From contig JAUZTG010000029.1 in the NCBI GenBank assembly GCA_030734395.1, forward strand, positions 5,084,001-5,148,000: 64,000 bases of DNA, read 5' to 3'. Origin of the DNA: Sarocladium kiliense. Taxonomy: Eukaryota; Ascomycota; Sordariomycetes; Hypocreales; Sarocladiaceae. Positions 11,001 through 24,003 of the stretch are shown here, in pieces. Both the position numbers and the translations under genes were made by a program. The notes under the pieces were generated by a model. That model worked only from the letters and a program-made list of their open reading frames with translations. It was not told the DNA's origin and made no database searches. Positions within the stretch are counted from its first letter, which is position 1; each line of letters begins with the position of its first letter.

Positions 11001-14000
11001 TTATGGAACGTTCTCTTCCTTTGCGCCAGCGGCACGCAGAATTTCAACTATCGCATCTTCTCCCCAGTCCATTGCAAGACGCAGCGCGGTTCTGCCCTCC
11101 ATATCGGTGGCATTCACATGCGCCCCCTTTGCGATGAGAGAACTAAGTATGCGCTCAAGCCCAAAAGACGCTGCAACATGTAGAGCTGGCGAGCCCGTGT
11201 GTTTGCTTCCTATGTTTGGGTCAGCCCCGTTAGCCAAAAGAACCTGGACCGCATCATCCCACTCGCGGTGAACGGCAGCGAGCAAAGGACTAATGGTATC
11301 ACTGGCTACGTTGGGATCGGCCCCTGCACCCAGAAGCACTTCCAAGATTGATGTGTCGCAGGACCGCGCCGATGCCGCCACGAGGAGAGGCGTAGCTTGC
11401 TGATCGTCCCTAGCATCTACCTGTGCCCCTGCCTCTAACAGCTCGTTCAGTTCAGCAAGAAGGCCGTGAAATGCGGCGATGTGAAGCGGTGTAGCCACAG
11501 GTGTGGCGTCAGCGTCAAATCGCCATTTCTCCTGGGCGAGAAGGAGAAGCTGACTTGGAAACGGCAATCCCTGGTTTTCTGACGGCTTGGACACTGCCTT
11601 TTCCGCCATAACCGACCAAACCGTGCGGTTCCCCTCTGGACACATTGCGCTGATCGTGCTCCCGTTCTGGAGGAGCAACTCAACACCATCCCACCACTCA
11701 TACTTTAGAGCTTTGTATAATGGTGTCGACCCATCCTTTGCGCGGATATTCGGGTTGGCTCCCGATTGAAGAAGCGTAACGAGAAATGACCCGGACATGG
11801 CTGCTATGGCTGACATCAAAGGCGTACATCCTTGTGTATCAATAGCATCGACTTCTGCACCAGCATCGAGTAGAAGCTGTGCCATACGTCCCGAGCTGGC
11901 AAAGAACAATGCTGTTTGACCATTCTGATCTCGGTGTGCTGGGTCTCCTCCGTTCTGCAGGAGGATTTCAACAAGGTCCTCAGACACCCAGTAAGTTATG
12001 GGAAAGAGGGCTGTACGCCTTGCATGTCCCTCTATATCTGTTGCATTGACATTCGCGCCTTGCTTCAACAGAAAACGTACGACGTCGATCGAGCCAGTTC
12101 GGGCAGCATGATGTAGAGGCGGATCCAACGAGTCGTTAGGCCCGGCATCGACGCCAGCGCCACAACTAACAAGAAATTCGGCGACCTTCAAATGATTCAG
12201 CGCAGCGGCAAGATGAAGTTGATATTGGGGTGATGCATAAGCCCGTGCGTGGTACTTGGGTCGGTCTGCCCCATACGAAAAGCGAGCCATGCGCCAGTAC
12301 GTTTCCGAACACCCACTTCTAAAATCGAGAAGTCCGATCAACGAAGGGTATTCAAGGGACTCTTGAGCATGTTGCATGTGCCAATCCCATTCGAACACGC
12401 TATAGTCCAAGAAATCGACATTCTCTGATCGCACATTGCGTAGCTTCTCAATCTCAGTCTCTGTCCCCTCAAGTCCGATGTTGAAAATTTCAGGATCGAG
12501 ATGACGAAGATATTCCACGCACGCTTTTGTGACCACGAGATGTGCGTCTTCGAGAAGTACAGAGCCTTTCCAGACATTTGACGTCATGTATCCCAAGTGT
12601 CTAGCACCGACGCTGGAGCCGTCGCGTATCTGTGTCGAGGCTCCTGCTACGAGGAATTCTCGAGCTGTTTGATGAAGGAGATAAACTTTTCCATGGTTAA
12701 TGGTGAGAAACAAGCCGCAGCAGTCACGTAGCCGCTGTTCAAACTCGGTGTCTTCTTCAAGGTCCAGGTCGAAATTGGAGGTGTGCTCAGCTTCAACATG
12801 AAGAGCTACATTCAGCTCTGAGACTTCAAGGGGCCTCACAGCAGTGACAATGAACGAAAGAGCTTTCCGAACAAAGCCATCTTCCTTCGAGCGCGACAGA
12901 ATCTTCTCGTAGGCATCATTGACGCTGTTCGGGAGGGTTCGAAGAACATCATCCAGACCCCGGGCAGTTCTCTTGAACGCTTCCTCCTCGAGGTATTCGA
13001 AGACAAGATATACCCATAGATATGTTCGATGAGATGCCTCCAAAAGCCTGGATTCGAGATGTTCTTGGAGTTTTGGTGAAAGCTTCCTCTTCTTAGCCAG
13101 ATTCTTAACTCGAACCTGAACAACTCGCTCTACTTCCATCCTGATAGTTTCTGACTCTTGCTCCCCAGGGATTCGGATTTGCGGGAACCTCTCCACGAGA
13201 TAGGCGAACTCGCCAGATACTTGCTCGTATGGCCGGCTTGTCATTAGACATTTGACCTTGAACTCGGGCGGCGCTTTCAGGAAAGCATCGTTCATGATAT
13301 CGACAAGAATTTTGAGATCGGCAGGATCGCACTCATCCAGAGCATCGAACACGAATATTGTGTCGCCCGCCTCTGGATCTCTCGCGGCAGCGTCGAAGAT
13401 GGAACGTAGCTCAGCCGTGATGTGAACCAGTCCCTTGCCATTGCGCTCCCTCGCTGCACGAGCATGTTGAAGGAGATGCGGTCGCGCCGAGAACAGCTGA
13501 TGCAATACCGCACACAAAGCCTGGTTGATCTTATTCTGATCCTGGTCTTTGAAGAAAAAGTAGCATATCGTCGCATCTCGAGGCAATTCGTGGTCGATCA
13601 GGTACTTGGCCAACACCGACTTGCCACATCCGGGATCGGCCGTCACTAGGAGCGGGCCGGCGCGCTGGTGCAGCCACGTTTGGTAGTGGTCATGGCCCAG
13701 AAACCATTGACAGGTATCAGCGACCCGTTCATCGACTCGATCTTTGTACCATTCGTAGGAGGCGTCGCGGTCACCCTGTGTGAGCCGAAAGGTCTGCAAA
13801 CACTCCGTCTCCTCCGGCGTCAAGGCGCGAGAAGTTCCTGATTCGTACACAAGGCGTATGGAGCTCCCAAGTCTGGGGTCCTAACAATGTATCGTCAGAG
13901 AGGGTGCACGGGTCCAAAGACCTGGGCGCTGCAACTTACAGTACCATCGACGAGGGCAGAATCGTGCGCCTGAGTTGCTGGCGCCGTCAAGCTCTGAAGC

Positions 14001-14555
14001 AGTCCAGTAATCTTGGCCAGCTCAGCATCAGTGCGCTGATGAAACTGATTATGGAATTGACTGGCCGACGATTAATCGTTCATGTCCTGGAATTGAGTAG
14101 GCAATGATGGAGCAGGGTTTTTCTTACTGCTCGAATGGCTTGAGTGCTCTGTCCAACAAGGTATTCAGGCTCTCGAGCTGCTGCTGAAGCTTCTTGAGAT
14201 CCTCCCGCTGGAAGGGATAAAACAGTTCTCTTGCATGTTTCTTAGCCCATGCTCTCCGAGACTGGGATTTGTCCGAATCCAGCTTCATAGACAAGAGGAA
14301 CTTTTCCAGCTCCTCCATCCGGTGTCGAGCCACAACAGCACTGCGGTGGACATTCTCCTGCGTTTCCTTGTCCAACGGCACCTTTGCAATGATCTCGACA
14401 TTGATGTATTGCAGCCAGCCACGGAATATGAGCACTTGGGCTTTGGCGGCTTCGATCTCGGCGTCGCGCTGTTTGAGGCCGTCGAAATAGTCATCGAGCT
14501 CCTGGTACAATTGGAAAGCCAGCGGCCCGATTCCGAGGATGATCTCAGCCGCCAT
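11001..14555 (-). CDS. NLR-like STAND protein: fungal N-terminal domain, NACHT NTPase, ankyrin repeats
   Basis: Three exons, 14128-14555, 13940-14060 and 11001-13880, with introns of 67 and 59 bp, give 1142 aa. Residues 1-180 are a helical N-terminal domain of the type found in fungal NACHT proteins (start MAAEIILGIGPLAFQLYQEL). The P-loop TADPGCGKS is at about 263-271 and Walker B VFDALDECD at about 360-368. A winged-helix-like stretch with AVRPLEVSELNVALHV follows. From about residue 735 to the end there are a dozen or so ankyrin repeats, for example PLHHAARTGSIDVVRFLLKQ and PLHIAAFHGLLAELNELLEA. Fungal NLRs of this architecture act in non-self recognition and programmed cell death; the trigger here is unknown. 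Neighbours are housekeeping genes, so the context gives no hint of a partner effector. Confidence 0.88.
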
Positions 14556-15669
14556 GATGCTTCGATATCAACCGGTACCAGATCGCTTGAGAAGAGGACT
14601 ACGTGAAGCCATGAGAGCAAGGAGAGTGGGAACAATCACACAAGTGGGAAAAGACGACGACCAACGTGCGAAGGCATCTTGCAACCCCTCTGCGCTCCCA
14701 CTACCGCCATGCATAAGGTAGTTGCGTTTGCACATCCTCGTTTGGAGTGTCAAAAATGGATCCCTGCATATGCGTGCTGGTACGTCAACCTGTCACATCA
14801 TCGTGCTTGTAGACGCGCGCGTCTGCAGATCCATCAGGGCGGCAACGGCGCGACCCTTCCGCAGCCCTGACAGAACCCAAAGGCATTGACCAGGCTCCTG
14901 AAATCGCATCGAACACGGCGTTTGATATTTCAGCAGACTTCCGGCGAATCGGGGGAAATGAGATCAGAAAGATGACGGTGTTATGTCGTCGCCGTCGCAT
15001 TGCCTAACCCTGTCCGTTGGTCAATGTACCACCATCCCGCGAAGCCTTCAAAGAGTGACCAGCTGCAGAGTGAAATAAACTTGCCTATGGAGTAAAGAAC
15101 GCACAGACCTATGGAGAGCCCTTTTTCACATGTGACGACTTCCCTCGCAGTAGCATGGCCTCTGCACTAGACACGCTCAATCAAAGAGAAATTACCAATT
15201 TTTTTGCCTTTTTTTTTATCACATCATATGTGAACATGTAAGATGATCATGATCTGCGATGCGGGAATATGACAAGCTCAAGTCTGTGCAGCATGTCAGG
15301 CTCAACAGAATCACTCGCATGCCACCACAGCATAACAACCAGCACCACCCTACATCGCTTCTCTGACACGTGGATACGTTGAGTACAAAATGGCATGGAA
15401 GAGTAATACGCTTCCCAAAGGAATACGCCAGCGGCATGTCCGATCGTATGCGCAGCATCCTCTCTTCCAAATCAGACATGTCCTGGCTCGGGCTAGTCAA
15501 CAGCAGTAGAACCAGATTGGATCAAGAACTCGTCGTCGGAGATGGCTGCATCAGAACAACCCGGCTTGGATTTCATTCGGTGCCATGTTTACTCTACAAA
15601 CACGATTTGTATGAAGCATGACGGGGCTGTGTCTATTATTCGGGATTTCCCCTATTACTACTGCTTGCT
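14556..15669. other. Intergenic, upstream of the NLR gene
   Basis: 1.1 kb holding the NLR promoter and the 3' flank of mon2. A T-rich run lies at about 15197-15220. No gene recognised. Confidence 0.6.
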
Positions 15670-18600
15670 CTACAAACCCAACTCTCCGCCAGTTGCTTCC
15701 ATTGCCTCCCGCAGTAGTATCGTCACCTTATCATCTGCTGTTACACGCAGAGCTTGCACAAGCAACGGATACAAGTGCAAAAGGTGCCGTCTTGCCTCCC
15801 CTTCCTCTCCTCCTAGTCCTCGGAATCCACCCTCTTCGCTTTTTGCATCGATGATCTTTCGCAGCATCCACATGAGCTCCTTGCGCTGGCTCAAAGGTTG
15901 GGGCATCCTGCCCCTTAGCGGTTGATCGGCGATGTACATTCGTAGGGTGAGCGCTGCGCGAACGACGAGGAAGGGGGCCATGACCTGTGCGATGCGCACG
16001 TACAGTTCTAAGTCCTTATCTGGGGAAGCCGATGGTCTTTCGTCCGTTTTGCGCGCAAATGATTGCGTGAAGAGCTCGTCAAAGGCAACGTATGCCATTC
16101 GCGTTCGCCGCGTGGGATAGACTGCCGTTGTCCGGCCTGTTCGAGGCTTCTTCAGCCCGTCTAGAGCAGCATCAATCCCATCACGGAGAGCGACTCGGTC
16201 GCCGGGTGCCAATTCATGGATGATAGATGTTTTGAACAAGCTATCAGCGACGGCTTTACGTGCAGCTGAGGGCACCGTGTTTGAGCCCAGCGCAGGGATG
16301 GTGAGTCCGCGCAGCTCCTCGAAAGCAGCGACGTCAAAGGTTTCGTCCTCGTCGACATTAACGCTGGATCGCGCTTCGTTGCAATCTGCCGAGAGAATGC
16401 CTTCGGCAGTGACTGCTATAAGAGACCAGATTTCCTCGACCACTGAAGCTGGCACATTCAACGTTTGCAGCTGCGGTAAAGCTGCCTTGACAAGGGCCAG
16501 ACTTGTTGTAGTCGCCGTACGCCACGGCGAGGTCGCACGGGTAGTGACTGGAAATCCATACTTGAGTTCAATTGGCTTGTTCAAGCTGTCGAGTGCTTTG
16601 GCGAAAGCACCGCTCTTATAAATCTCTTCCTTTCCGGCATGATCCAGCATCAACGTCTCAAGAAGCTGCATGCTTGCTTTGGACATTGCAACAAAAGTGC
16701 GTCGTTCGTTCGCTCGTGGAAGCCTCTCAGTATTGAAGGCTAGGAGAACGAACTGGGATGCTTGAGTAATGAGAGCGGATGGCACCCCTTCAATATCCGT
16801 ACGGATCATCTGGGCGGTTTGAATAATCTGGCTCTGCAAAGGTGTTGGATGCTCAATGTCCGAGGCATAAGCCCCCACTGTGGCTGCTTGCGCAGTCTCT
16901 TGAAGCAGCGCCAACATGCGTTGGACTCTTTTCAAGTCAATTTCGGCTTGGCTAAGCCGGTATATCTCCTTTAAGGCGACAAGATAAGCAGTCAGACAAG
17001 GCTGGTTGTCTTGCTCGCTGCCTAGAGCATCTGACACTGGAATTCCTCTTGCCCATAAGTCCCAGGCAGCCTGGACAGTGGCATCCTTGTGGCCCGATTC
17101 ATCGGTCTTGCTGTAGTGAGAGAGGATATGTCCAAGTGCTTTAAAAGCCGCTGTGCTGATATCGAGAGCATGGAAGTCCACTAAAGTTCCAAGGTGGGAT
17201 AGGAGCTCACGCCACAGATGGCCGAAAGCTGGATGCGACAAAAGTACATCAAGGTAATCCGCAAGTAGGGTGGACATGCCATCCACAACAACCACGGCGG
17301 TGCCGTTCCAGTCGGCACGTTCCGACTCCTCTGCATCCTCGTTCCTCACTTCTCGTAATTCTGCCTCAAGCGACGTAAGAAGTTTGAAAAGGACGGATTT
17401 GACAGAAATCGACCAAGCTTCTGGGTTGAGCCGTTCACCGTAGGCATCGAAAATGCGTAGCAGGGTCTGAATAGCACTGTTGCGCAGCTCCAGACGATCA
17501 TCGGATGAAACAGTGGTGAGGCGAAGAAGCAGAAGCATCCATAGCGCGGCATCAGATCCGGCTGTCTCTTCCTTGCCAGCAAGAAGTTCCAGATCTGAGA
17601 TGCCGCTGCCTTGCATCAGCTTTGCGGTGATATCAAGGGATCCTGTCTTCCTAGACAAGAAGTCTGACAGAACCCAGAAGAATGTGACAGTCGTCAGGGC
17701 GATATTGAGGTCATCATCTTGGGAGCAGAATTTGTAGACTGTGTCAACCAATAGGAGGAAACACGACCGAGGGAGGGATGTAAGGAAGTCTGAGCAAATG
17801 AGCTGCAAAGAACTGAAGGCCGATCGAATAAGCTTCGGCGATTTTGTTCCCAAGGTCGCAACAGTAGATCCAGAAGGCCGTTCCTCCTCAGCGTCGTCGC
17901 TCTCCACGATGAAAATGCTAGCGATGATCTCAAATGCGATCTCCCAACCAGCCACGAGATTCTCTCCGCAGTCATCCATGATAGCTTTCAGGCCATCGAG
18001 AATGATCTTGTGAATATCAACATCACTAGTCTGGTCAGCGATGGACACTTTTCGCTTGCTCTCTACCAATGGAGCAATCGCGTGACGCAGTGTTCCTAAG
18101 ATTTGGATCTGGATGTCTTTGCGGGCTTCTGTTGGCATAGTGGCAGAGAGATTGGCCGCCTCGAGTGTGAGCTTCACCAGGATCTCCGCTCCTCTGCTCC
18201 TAACAGCTGCTCCCATGGAAGTATCCGCGAGCGCTCTGCTCAGCTCAGTGGTCAAGATACTCCATCCAGATTCTTCCGGGGTGTAAAGTAGAAGCCTCTC
18301 AATGTTGATGATGGCGACATCTCCGAGTTTTCCGAGCGCGAATTGATCCTGCTGAGGAGAGCGTGCCAGTGACTGCAGTGAGAAGCTTGCAGCTCGCTTA
18401 TGCGGCTTTGAGGGCGGAGAGAGCATACTGTGCTGCTCGCCTGATGGCGAGCTTGCCTGGGTAGCTTGATCGCCACTCTTGTGCTGAGCAATGAGATCGC
18501 ACATTGCTTGCACCACCTCAAGGAAAGGCTCATTGGGGAAATCAATTGTGCTCTCCAGAAGCCTTGAAGCGGCTGTCTCAACCGATCGAACCTCGTTAGC

Positions 18601-21000
18601 AAAATTCGTCATTAGAGATGCTGCTTCGCCATCACCCGACTCTTGACCACGAGATGCAGAAGATGGCCTCGTCCCAGCCTTGCCTGTGACAAAAAGAACG
18701 AGATCGGCTTGTTGAAGAGTGTCGAGTATGATTCTCCATGCCCTCCCGAGAGTCGGTCCCAAGGCGATGCCCAAGTTTAGCAAAGCTCGCAAGCAGAGCA
18801 AGTTACGTGTGTTGAGTTGACCGGTAGAGCTAGCATCAAAAGATGGTTGCCGATTCTTCTCGAAGGAGGGTGATGGCGCCGCCAAATCTGGACTGAGTAG
18901 GCCTTTTGAATTATTGGCAGGGCTCTGGGGCGTTTCTGGCATATTGGGGCTGAGCGGCCGAGTTTGTCCAGCATTCAGGCATGCCGTCAAGACGTTCGGT
19001 GGCACGGCCGCCTTGCCTAATGTGGTGAGGAAAGCGTCCCTGGGTGTCGATAACTCGAGCAAGCCAGCAACATGAGCGAACCGTTGAAAAGCTCTGACGA
19101 GACCGTGGTAGTACTCTGAGTCGAGCGCTGAGTACAGGAATGTCGAGCATGTAGCCAGAATAGCAGGCCAGCAATCCTCAATAAGCGCACTGCAGATTTT
19201 AACTTCTGGAAGCAAAGGGTGCTCATCCAAGGCAAGCGGATTCAGTGGTAGAGGGTTCTTCTTAAAGGACACCGACCTATCGACTGATGCTTGCGTTGGC
19301 TGTGCGCTCTTCTCTGATGAAATGGGGCTTTCCGCCTGTGTGCTGTCCTGTTTGGATGTCTTCTTCCGATTCTTGGCCTCGTTGGGTACTGTCAATGGCA
19401 AGATAAACTTTGCCAATCCATCAGACAAAGATGATATGCAGGATAGAACCAGACTGTAGACATAGGACTCAGGAATGGTAGGGGGCTCGGTTTTATCCAG
19501 CTGATCGATACAAGGCACCCTGACAGAACTCCATTGTGTGCTTATGCCTGTGGTCAGCGTCTCAGAACCTGATGACGCACCAACCACGCCTGTCATGCTT
19601 GTGGCCTCGAGAATTGCTTGATCAGAAGAATTGTGAGAGTTGTCCTGCACTGCCACGGGTAGAGTAGACTGATTCCCAAGACCAATAACAGCGGGCTTCT
19701 CCGTGCTAAGTCTGACAAACGTTGCCGTTAGGGTCTTGATGATGTCTCGTTGACCGTCCTGCGAGTCATATAGGGCGTAGATGCGGCGGAGCAACGCATA
19801 TTCGGCAAAAACCCCTCGGAATACTTCCATACATAACGATCGCTTCCAGATTGATGTGTCATGGTCGAGGAGCTGTGTCAAGACCTCCAAAGCTTCGCCA
19901 CACTCAACAGGTAGAGTGTTGATGTGTCGTCGCAGCAAGGTGTACAAGACGCGAACCAAGCGGACTGTGGTTGCAAAATTCGCTTTTCCTTTGAAAGCAC
20001 TGATCAGAAGAGGCATGACTCTTGATCGCAGGATCTCTGCTTGCTCGGGATGTGTCTTAAAGACGGAAGCATGGTTAGTGATCACGGACTCGATTAGCTC
20101 GAGACCGAACGTTTGAGGAAGTCCAGAGAACCGGAGGAACTCTGGACGTTGATTTTCGGTCAGGAGGCAGAGGTCATTGAACACCTGAGGAAGTCAGCTT
20201 GATCATTTGAAGAGGAGAAGGTTTGAAATACTCGATACGCGTCCAGGGCAGCTGGGCGTAACTCAACCTCCCCATCACGGGTCGGTGCAACGCCAGCAGA
20301 TGGGCTATCGGTCCCGGTTTCTGACCAGTCAGTAAAGGGAGCCTCAAAGGAGAAGCATAATACATACTATCTTCGGCGATGACCTTGTCGAACACCGTGA
20401 CCACAAGCTGCTGCAATGTCGCGGCGGCCGTGTTGTTCACAATAGCATTCTTACTCCCTTGGAGAACGAAGCAGATGTTGAGCGCCGTTACCAGTAGATT
20501 GCCCTTGAGATCCGCCGAGTAATTTTGCAGTAGTGACGGTAACGCCTGCAGGATCTTGAGCTGCACATCGAGACCAGCCGACGACGCCTGCATCAAAGCT
20601 TCAAGGACCTGGTTCACCCGCGAGCGGGGCAGCGCTCTGGCCACGATGAGGCGCTGCAGGCAGACGATTGCGATCTCGGTGAATTTGGCATTCCGCGTGC
20701 CGCAAGCGATGATGAACGGGTTGACGAAATTGTGCTTCTGGGCCAGCTCTGCCAGGACTGTTAGCGAGACTCTGTCAGGGGATGCGTTCGGCGCGGTGCG
20801 AGCCTTCAAATGCGGCCTGATCAGAGCTACTGTTCAAGCTCTTCAACTCTTCCAATGATTTCTCAGCTGCCTAGCTAAGGTTCAGTCAAGACGCTCAATG
20901 ATACCAACGTAGATATACATACTTGACGGAGATCACTATGCTTCCTCTTGCTTTCGTGAATGAGGTTCGCCAGTTCCGTGGCCAACAGCTGCGTCGTCAT
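15670..21000 (-). CDS. mon2: MON2-like endosome/trans-Golgi trafficking protein
   Basis: Five exons on the minus strand: 20923-21000, 20831-20870, 20368-20748, 20232-20320 and 15670-20184, give about 1700 aa. The N-terminus MTTQLLATELANLIHESKR, the block AAEKSLEELKSL, then FVNPFIIACGTRNAKF and NNTAAATLQQLVVTVFDKV are the DCB-HUS-like region of Mon2/Ysl2, a relative of the large Arf-GEFs without a Sec7 domain. VFNDLCLLTENQRPEFLRF opens the long last exon, and HEAT-like helices continue to the end. Mon2 works with the Dop1-Neo1 flippase system in recycling between endosome and trans-Golgi. The junction at 20749-20830 is the least certain; it was chosen because the frame before it meets a stop soon after and only this join keeps phase through all later exons. 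Confidence 0.85.
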
Positions 21001-21294
21001 CTTTGGCAATCTGTCATGAACGATCGCTCAACAACAGAGCATGAGCTGCGAGGGAAAAGGCCATGCAGATGAAGCAGTGAGTTCGTCTCGGTCTTAGGGA
21101 AGATATGTGCGAACAGAATGGGTGAGAACCAAAAATGAATCGTCTTGTTGCGCCTGCAATGTGTAAGAAGGATGCACTGCGAGGTGTCACGCGTTGAGCG
21201 ACAGCGCTTGGACGTTAGGGACCTCACCGCCCCTCGACTGATTGCGGTTTGGCCGTATAAAACACAATAAGCGGTATTTTGGATGCTATCAAAC

Positions 21295-21443
21295 GCCAAG
21301 ATGGCCGAGTGGTTAAGGCGATGGTTTTGTAAGACTCCCTTTGATTTTTTCCTCCAAACCCACTCTTGCTAACCTCCGCTGAAGAAGTTCCTACTTCTAC
21401 ACCATTTTCGTAAGAATCCAGGGTTCGAACCCCTGTCTTGGCA
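21295..21443 (+). tRNA. Class II tRNA, Leu-like, with intron; anticodon unclear
   Basis: The acceptor stem GCCAAGA pairs fully with TCTTGGC, with discriminator A at 21443. The D arm is GCC-GAGTGGTTAA-GGC. The T arm is CAGGG-TTCGAAC-CCCTG, also fully paired. The extra arm TTCGTAAGAA forms a small stem-loop like that of tRNA-Leu. The anticodon stem ATGGT (21321-21325) pairs with ACCAT (21401-21405), with about 75 nt between them, so an intron of roughly 68 nt is present. The 5' side of the loop reads TTTGTAAG. With the intron at its usual place the anticodon would be TGT (Thr), which does not suit a long variable arm; Leu(TAA) would need TTTAAG. The gene is therefore Leu-like but possibly altered. 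Confidence 0.75.
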
Positions 21444-21860
21444 ATCTTCTTTTTTGCTGTTGCTTGACACTGAATCTTCTCTCGCTCTTTTCGTCGTTTA
21501 TATGGTTTTCATATTCTTTTTAGCTTCCGATCATGCGGCACACCGCAGCGAAGCGCCGACAGCGTAATGCACTGCCGGTACCTCAACATGATGGTTGATT
21601 ACAGTAACACAATGGGCTTCTTTTCATATTTCGGACGGTACCATTAACGGAAGCAAAAGCTATCCAAGTGAGTCTCTCTACAGGGACGTGAGAAATAGAC
21701 GATATCGATAGGTCCTATGCAGAACAGGGCTCCCGAAAATAACAAAAACGCCAGGTAGCGTCTACACAATGCTACCAATCAACTGATTGACTAGTTCCCT
21801 TCTGATCCTAAATTCATTTTCATTGCACCAAATATCCCATCGGCGACGGCTGCTAGTCGC
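21444..21860. other. Intergenic, nothing recognised
   Basis: Between the tRNA and the 3' end of the PRPP synthetase gene. It begins with a T-rich stretch suited to RNA polymerase III termination. Confidence 0.6.
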
Positions 21861-23192
21861 TCATACTGGAACATTGGTGAAGAGGTATGAGACTGATTCG
21901 CCGTTGTGTGTACGTCGGATGGCCTTGGTCTCGTTAGCTACATTGTCGTCTTGAGACTTAGGGTGGTATGCTCACCTCGCCAAGTGTCGCCGAGACATCA
22001 ATGACCTTCAACTTCGGGCAGCGTTCCGTCTTGTCGCCAACTGTGACTGTTAGCAAATGCGTCACCGTCTACTTGACGTCAAGTCAGATCTAGTATATCC
22101 ACATACGAGGAACAGCTAGCGGTATGTCAGTATGAGCATGTTCATCGAATTGCAGATGCTGGGGGATGGAACTCACTGTTTGTGACAACCAGCCCCTTGA
22201 GGCATGACTGGTTGATGGTCTCGATAGCATTACCACTCAAAATACCGTGAGTGACGATGGCGTAGACTTCGCGAGCACCATGCGCGTTGACGGTGGCAGC
22301 CGCCTTCGCAAGCTAGTTCTGATCAGTATCGGGCGACACAAAGGCATTGAAGTCGTGACACTTACAGTGCCACAAGTATCGGCAATGTCATCCACAAGGA
22401 TAGCAACCTTGTCCTGAACATCGCCAACGAGAACCATGCGTCCGACGACATTAGGGCGAGGGCGTTCTTTGTGGATGAGGGCAAACGCAGTGTTGAGACG
22501 GTCAGCAATAGAAGTCGCACGCTTCGCACCACCAGCATCGGGCGAGACGATCACACAGTTGTCGCTGCTCAGGTTCTCGCGAATCCAGCGCAGGACCGAA
22601 GGTTCAGCGTAGAGGTTGTCAACAGGGACGTTGAAGAAACCCTGGATTTGTGACGCATGCAGATCCATGGTAATGACGTGGTTCTGTGAGAAAGAGTCAG
22701 CTTAGTCGCTGCAGAAACATATGAAGCAGGTTTCACATACGCAGCCAGACACTTGGAGCATGTTGGCGATGAGCTTAGCGCTGATAGGGGCTCGCGACTT
22801 GTCCTTCTTGTCCTGGCGGGCATAGGGGAAGTTGGGAATAACGGCGGTGATGCGGCGAGCAGAGGCTGTCCGACAGGCGTGGATCATAATGAGCAGCTCC
22901 ATCAAGCCGTCGTTGACATCTCCGGGAGCAGTGGATTGCAGGATGAAGACATCTTCATCTCTCACAGATTCACCAATTGAGACGCTTGTCTCCTGATTTG
23001 AGTAGTTCAGACTCATCGTGTTGGCAACCTCAATGCCGAGCCTGCCAGAAAATCAGCACCAAGACTCATCCCTTCGCATCATGAGGCGCTGAAGACGACA
23101 TCATGAACATACCGGCTGGCAACCAGGGCACTCAGCTCCGGGTGGGAGCTCCCCGAGATGAGCTTGATTTCGTTGGCCATCTGGTCAAGCAT
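21861..23192 (-). CDS. prs: Ribose-phosphate pyrophosphokinase (PRPP synthetase)
   Basis: Seven exons on the minus strand: 23113-23192, 22741-23041, 22366-22683, 22177-22312, 22107-22115, 21976-22046 and 21861-21923, give 325 aa. The enzyme makes PRPP from ribose-5-phosphate and ATP for nucleotide, His and Trp synthesis. Family signatures are FPYARQDKKDKSRAPISAKL, NHVITMDLHASQIQGFF, the PRPP-binding loop VAILVDDIADTCGT, and THNGESVSYLF at the end. The fifth exon is a 9-nt microexon (frame T-V-P) demanded by both phase and conservation. The last intron could end at either of two AGs; the inner one keeps the usual family alignment. The start may instead be the second ATG at 23180 (MANEIKLISG), which matches the family start better. 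No long regulatory insertion of the yeast Prs1 type is seen. Confidence 0.93.
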
Positions 23193-24003
23193 GGTACCTG
23201 AAGTGAGTCGGAAGGAACTGAAGGGTGGTCTTTGAGCGGCTTTCCGGCAAGCGAGCGATGCGTGGATCGGCAGGTCGACACCGTGATGTCTTAGCAATTG
23301 AACAGGCGGTCTTGGTCAAGTTGGAGCAGATGCGAATCGTGAAATCCAAGTGAGCCTAGTTGTATACCTCGGGCTGGGTGTGATCCCAGGTCTCGGTTCC
23401 CCGGAAACAAACTTTTCCCGCCGGGCTGCGAGTCAGTGGAGCAAAGCTTCATTGTCGTCGGTGCCACCTCATTGCACCTTAGCCGGGGACCGGAGGAGTG
23501 TGATGTCATGTGATCATCAGCGTCCGAGTCCGTGTCGGAGCCTTACTGCAACATGCATTTGGCTTCATTTATGACCAATGAAATAAATCAGCATTTTGGC
23601 AACCACGGTTATTCATAATGCACCTGATATGAAGTCTGCAACAGCAACAGTACTGATGGACTGATCCTCTGACGGTGGTGCCATCAGCCTTGCATCCCCC
23701 CACCATGGGTAGCATCTGCAGGGTAATTCGCTGTGCTCGGTGAAAGGCCTGTCAGGCGATAAGGATGGGCCTGACCGCCACAGCATCCTCATTCCACATC
23801 CGATCCCTTATCCGACATTTCCTGCTCGAACTTTACCTCGCTCCTACAACATCTATTCGCATCAAACACCGATCTACGAAGGAATCACTGATACAAAATT
23901 CTGAAATTCGAAGACTCATATTTCGAAGAAGCTGCGCTCCGACCTCACCATTTGATCGCTGCCGGAGCCGACCCCCCGGGTGTATTGGCCAGCCAGTGAT
24001 TTC
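23193..24003. promoter_or_regulatory. Divergent upstream region of prs and the flavoprotein-repeat gene
   Basis: About 800 bp between two divergent starts. It contains CCGG-rich words near 23394-23425, not matching the 19-bp motif found at 59-64 kb. No gene seen. Confidence 0.55.

Noticed and set aside
16220..16621. Open frames antisense to mon2
   Set aside because: Shadows of the long coding exon, explained by codon bias.
23394..23425. CCGG-rich words resembling the 19-bp motif
   Set aside because: They match only half of the motif and the spacing differs.
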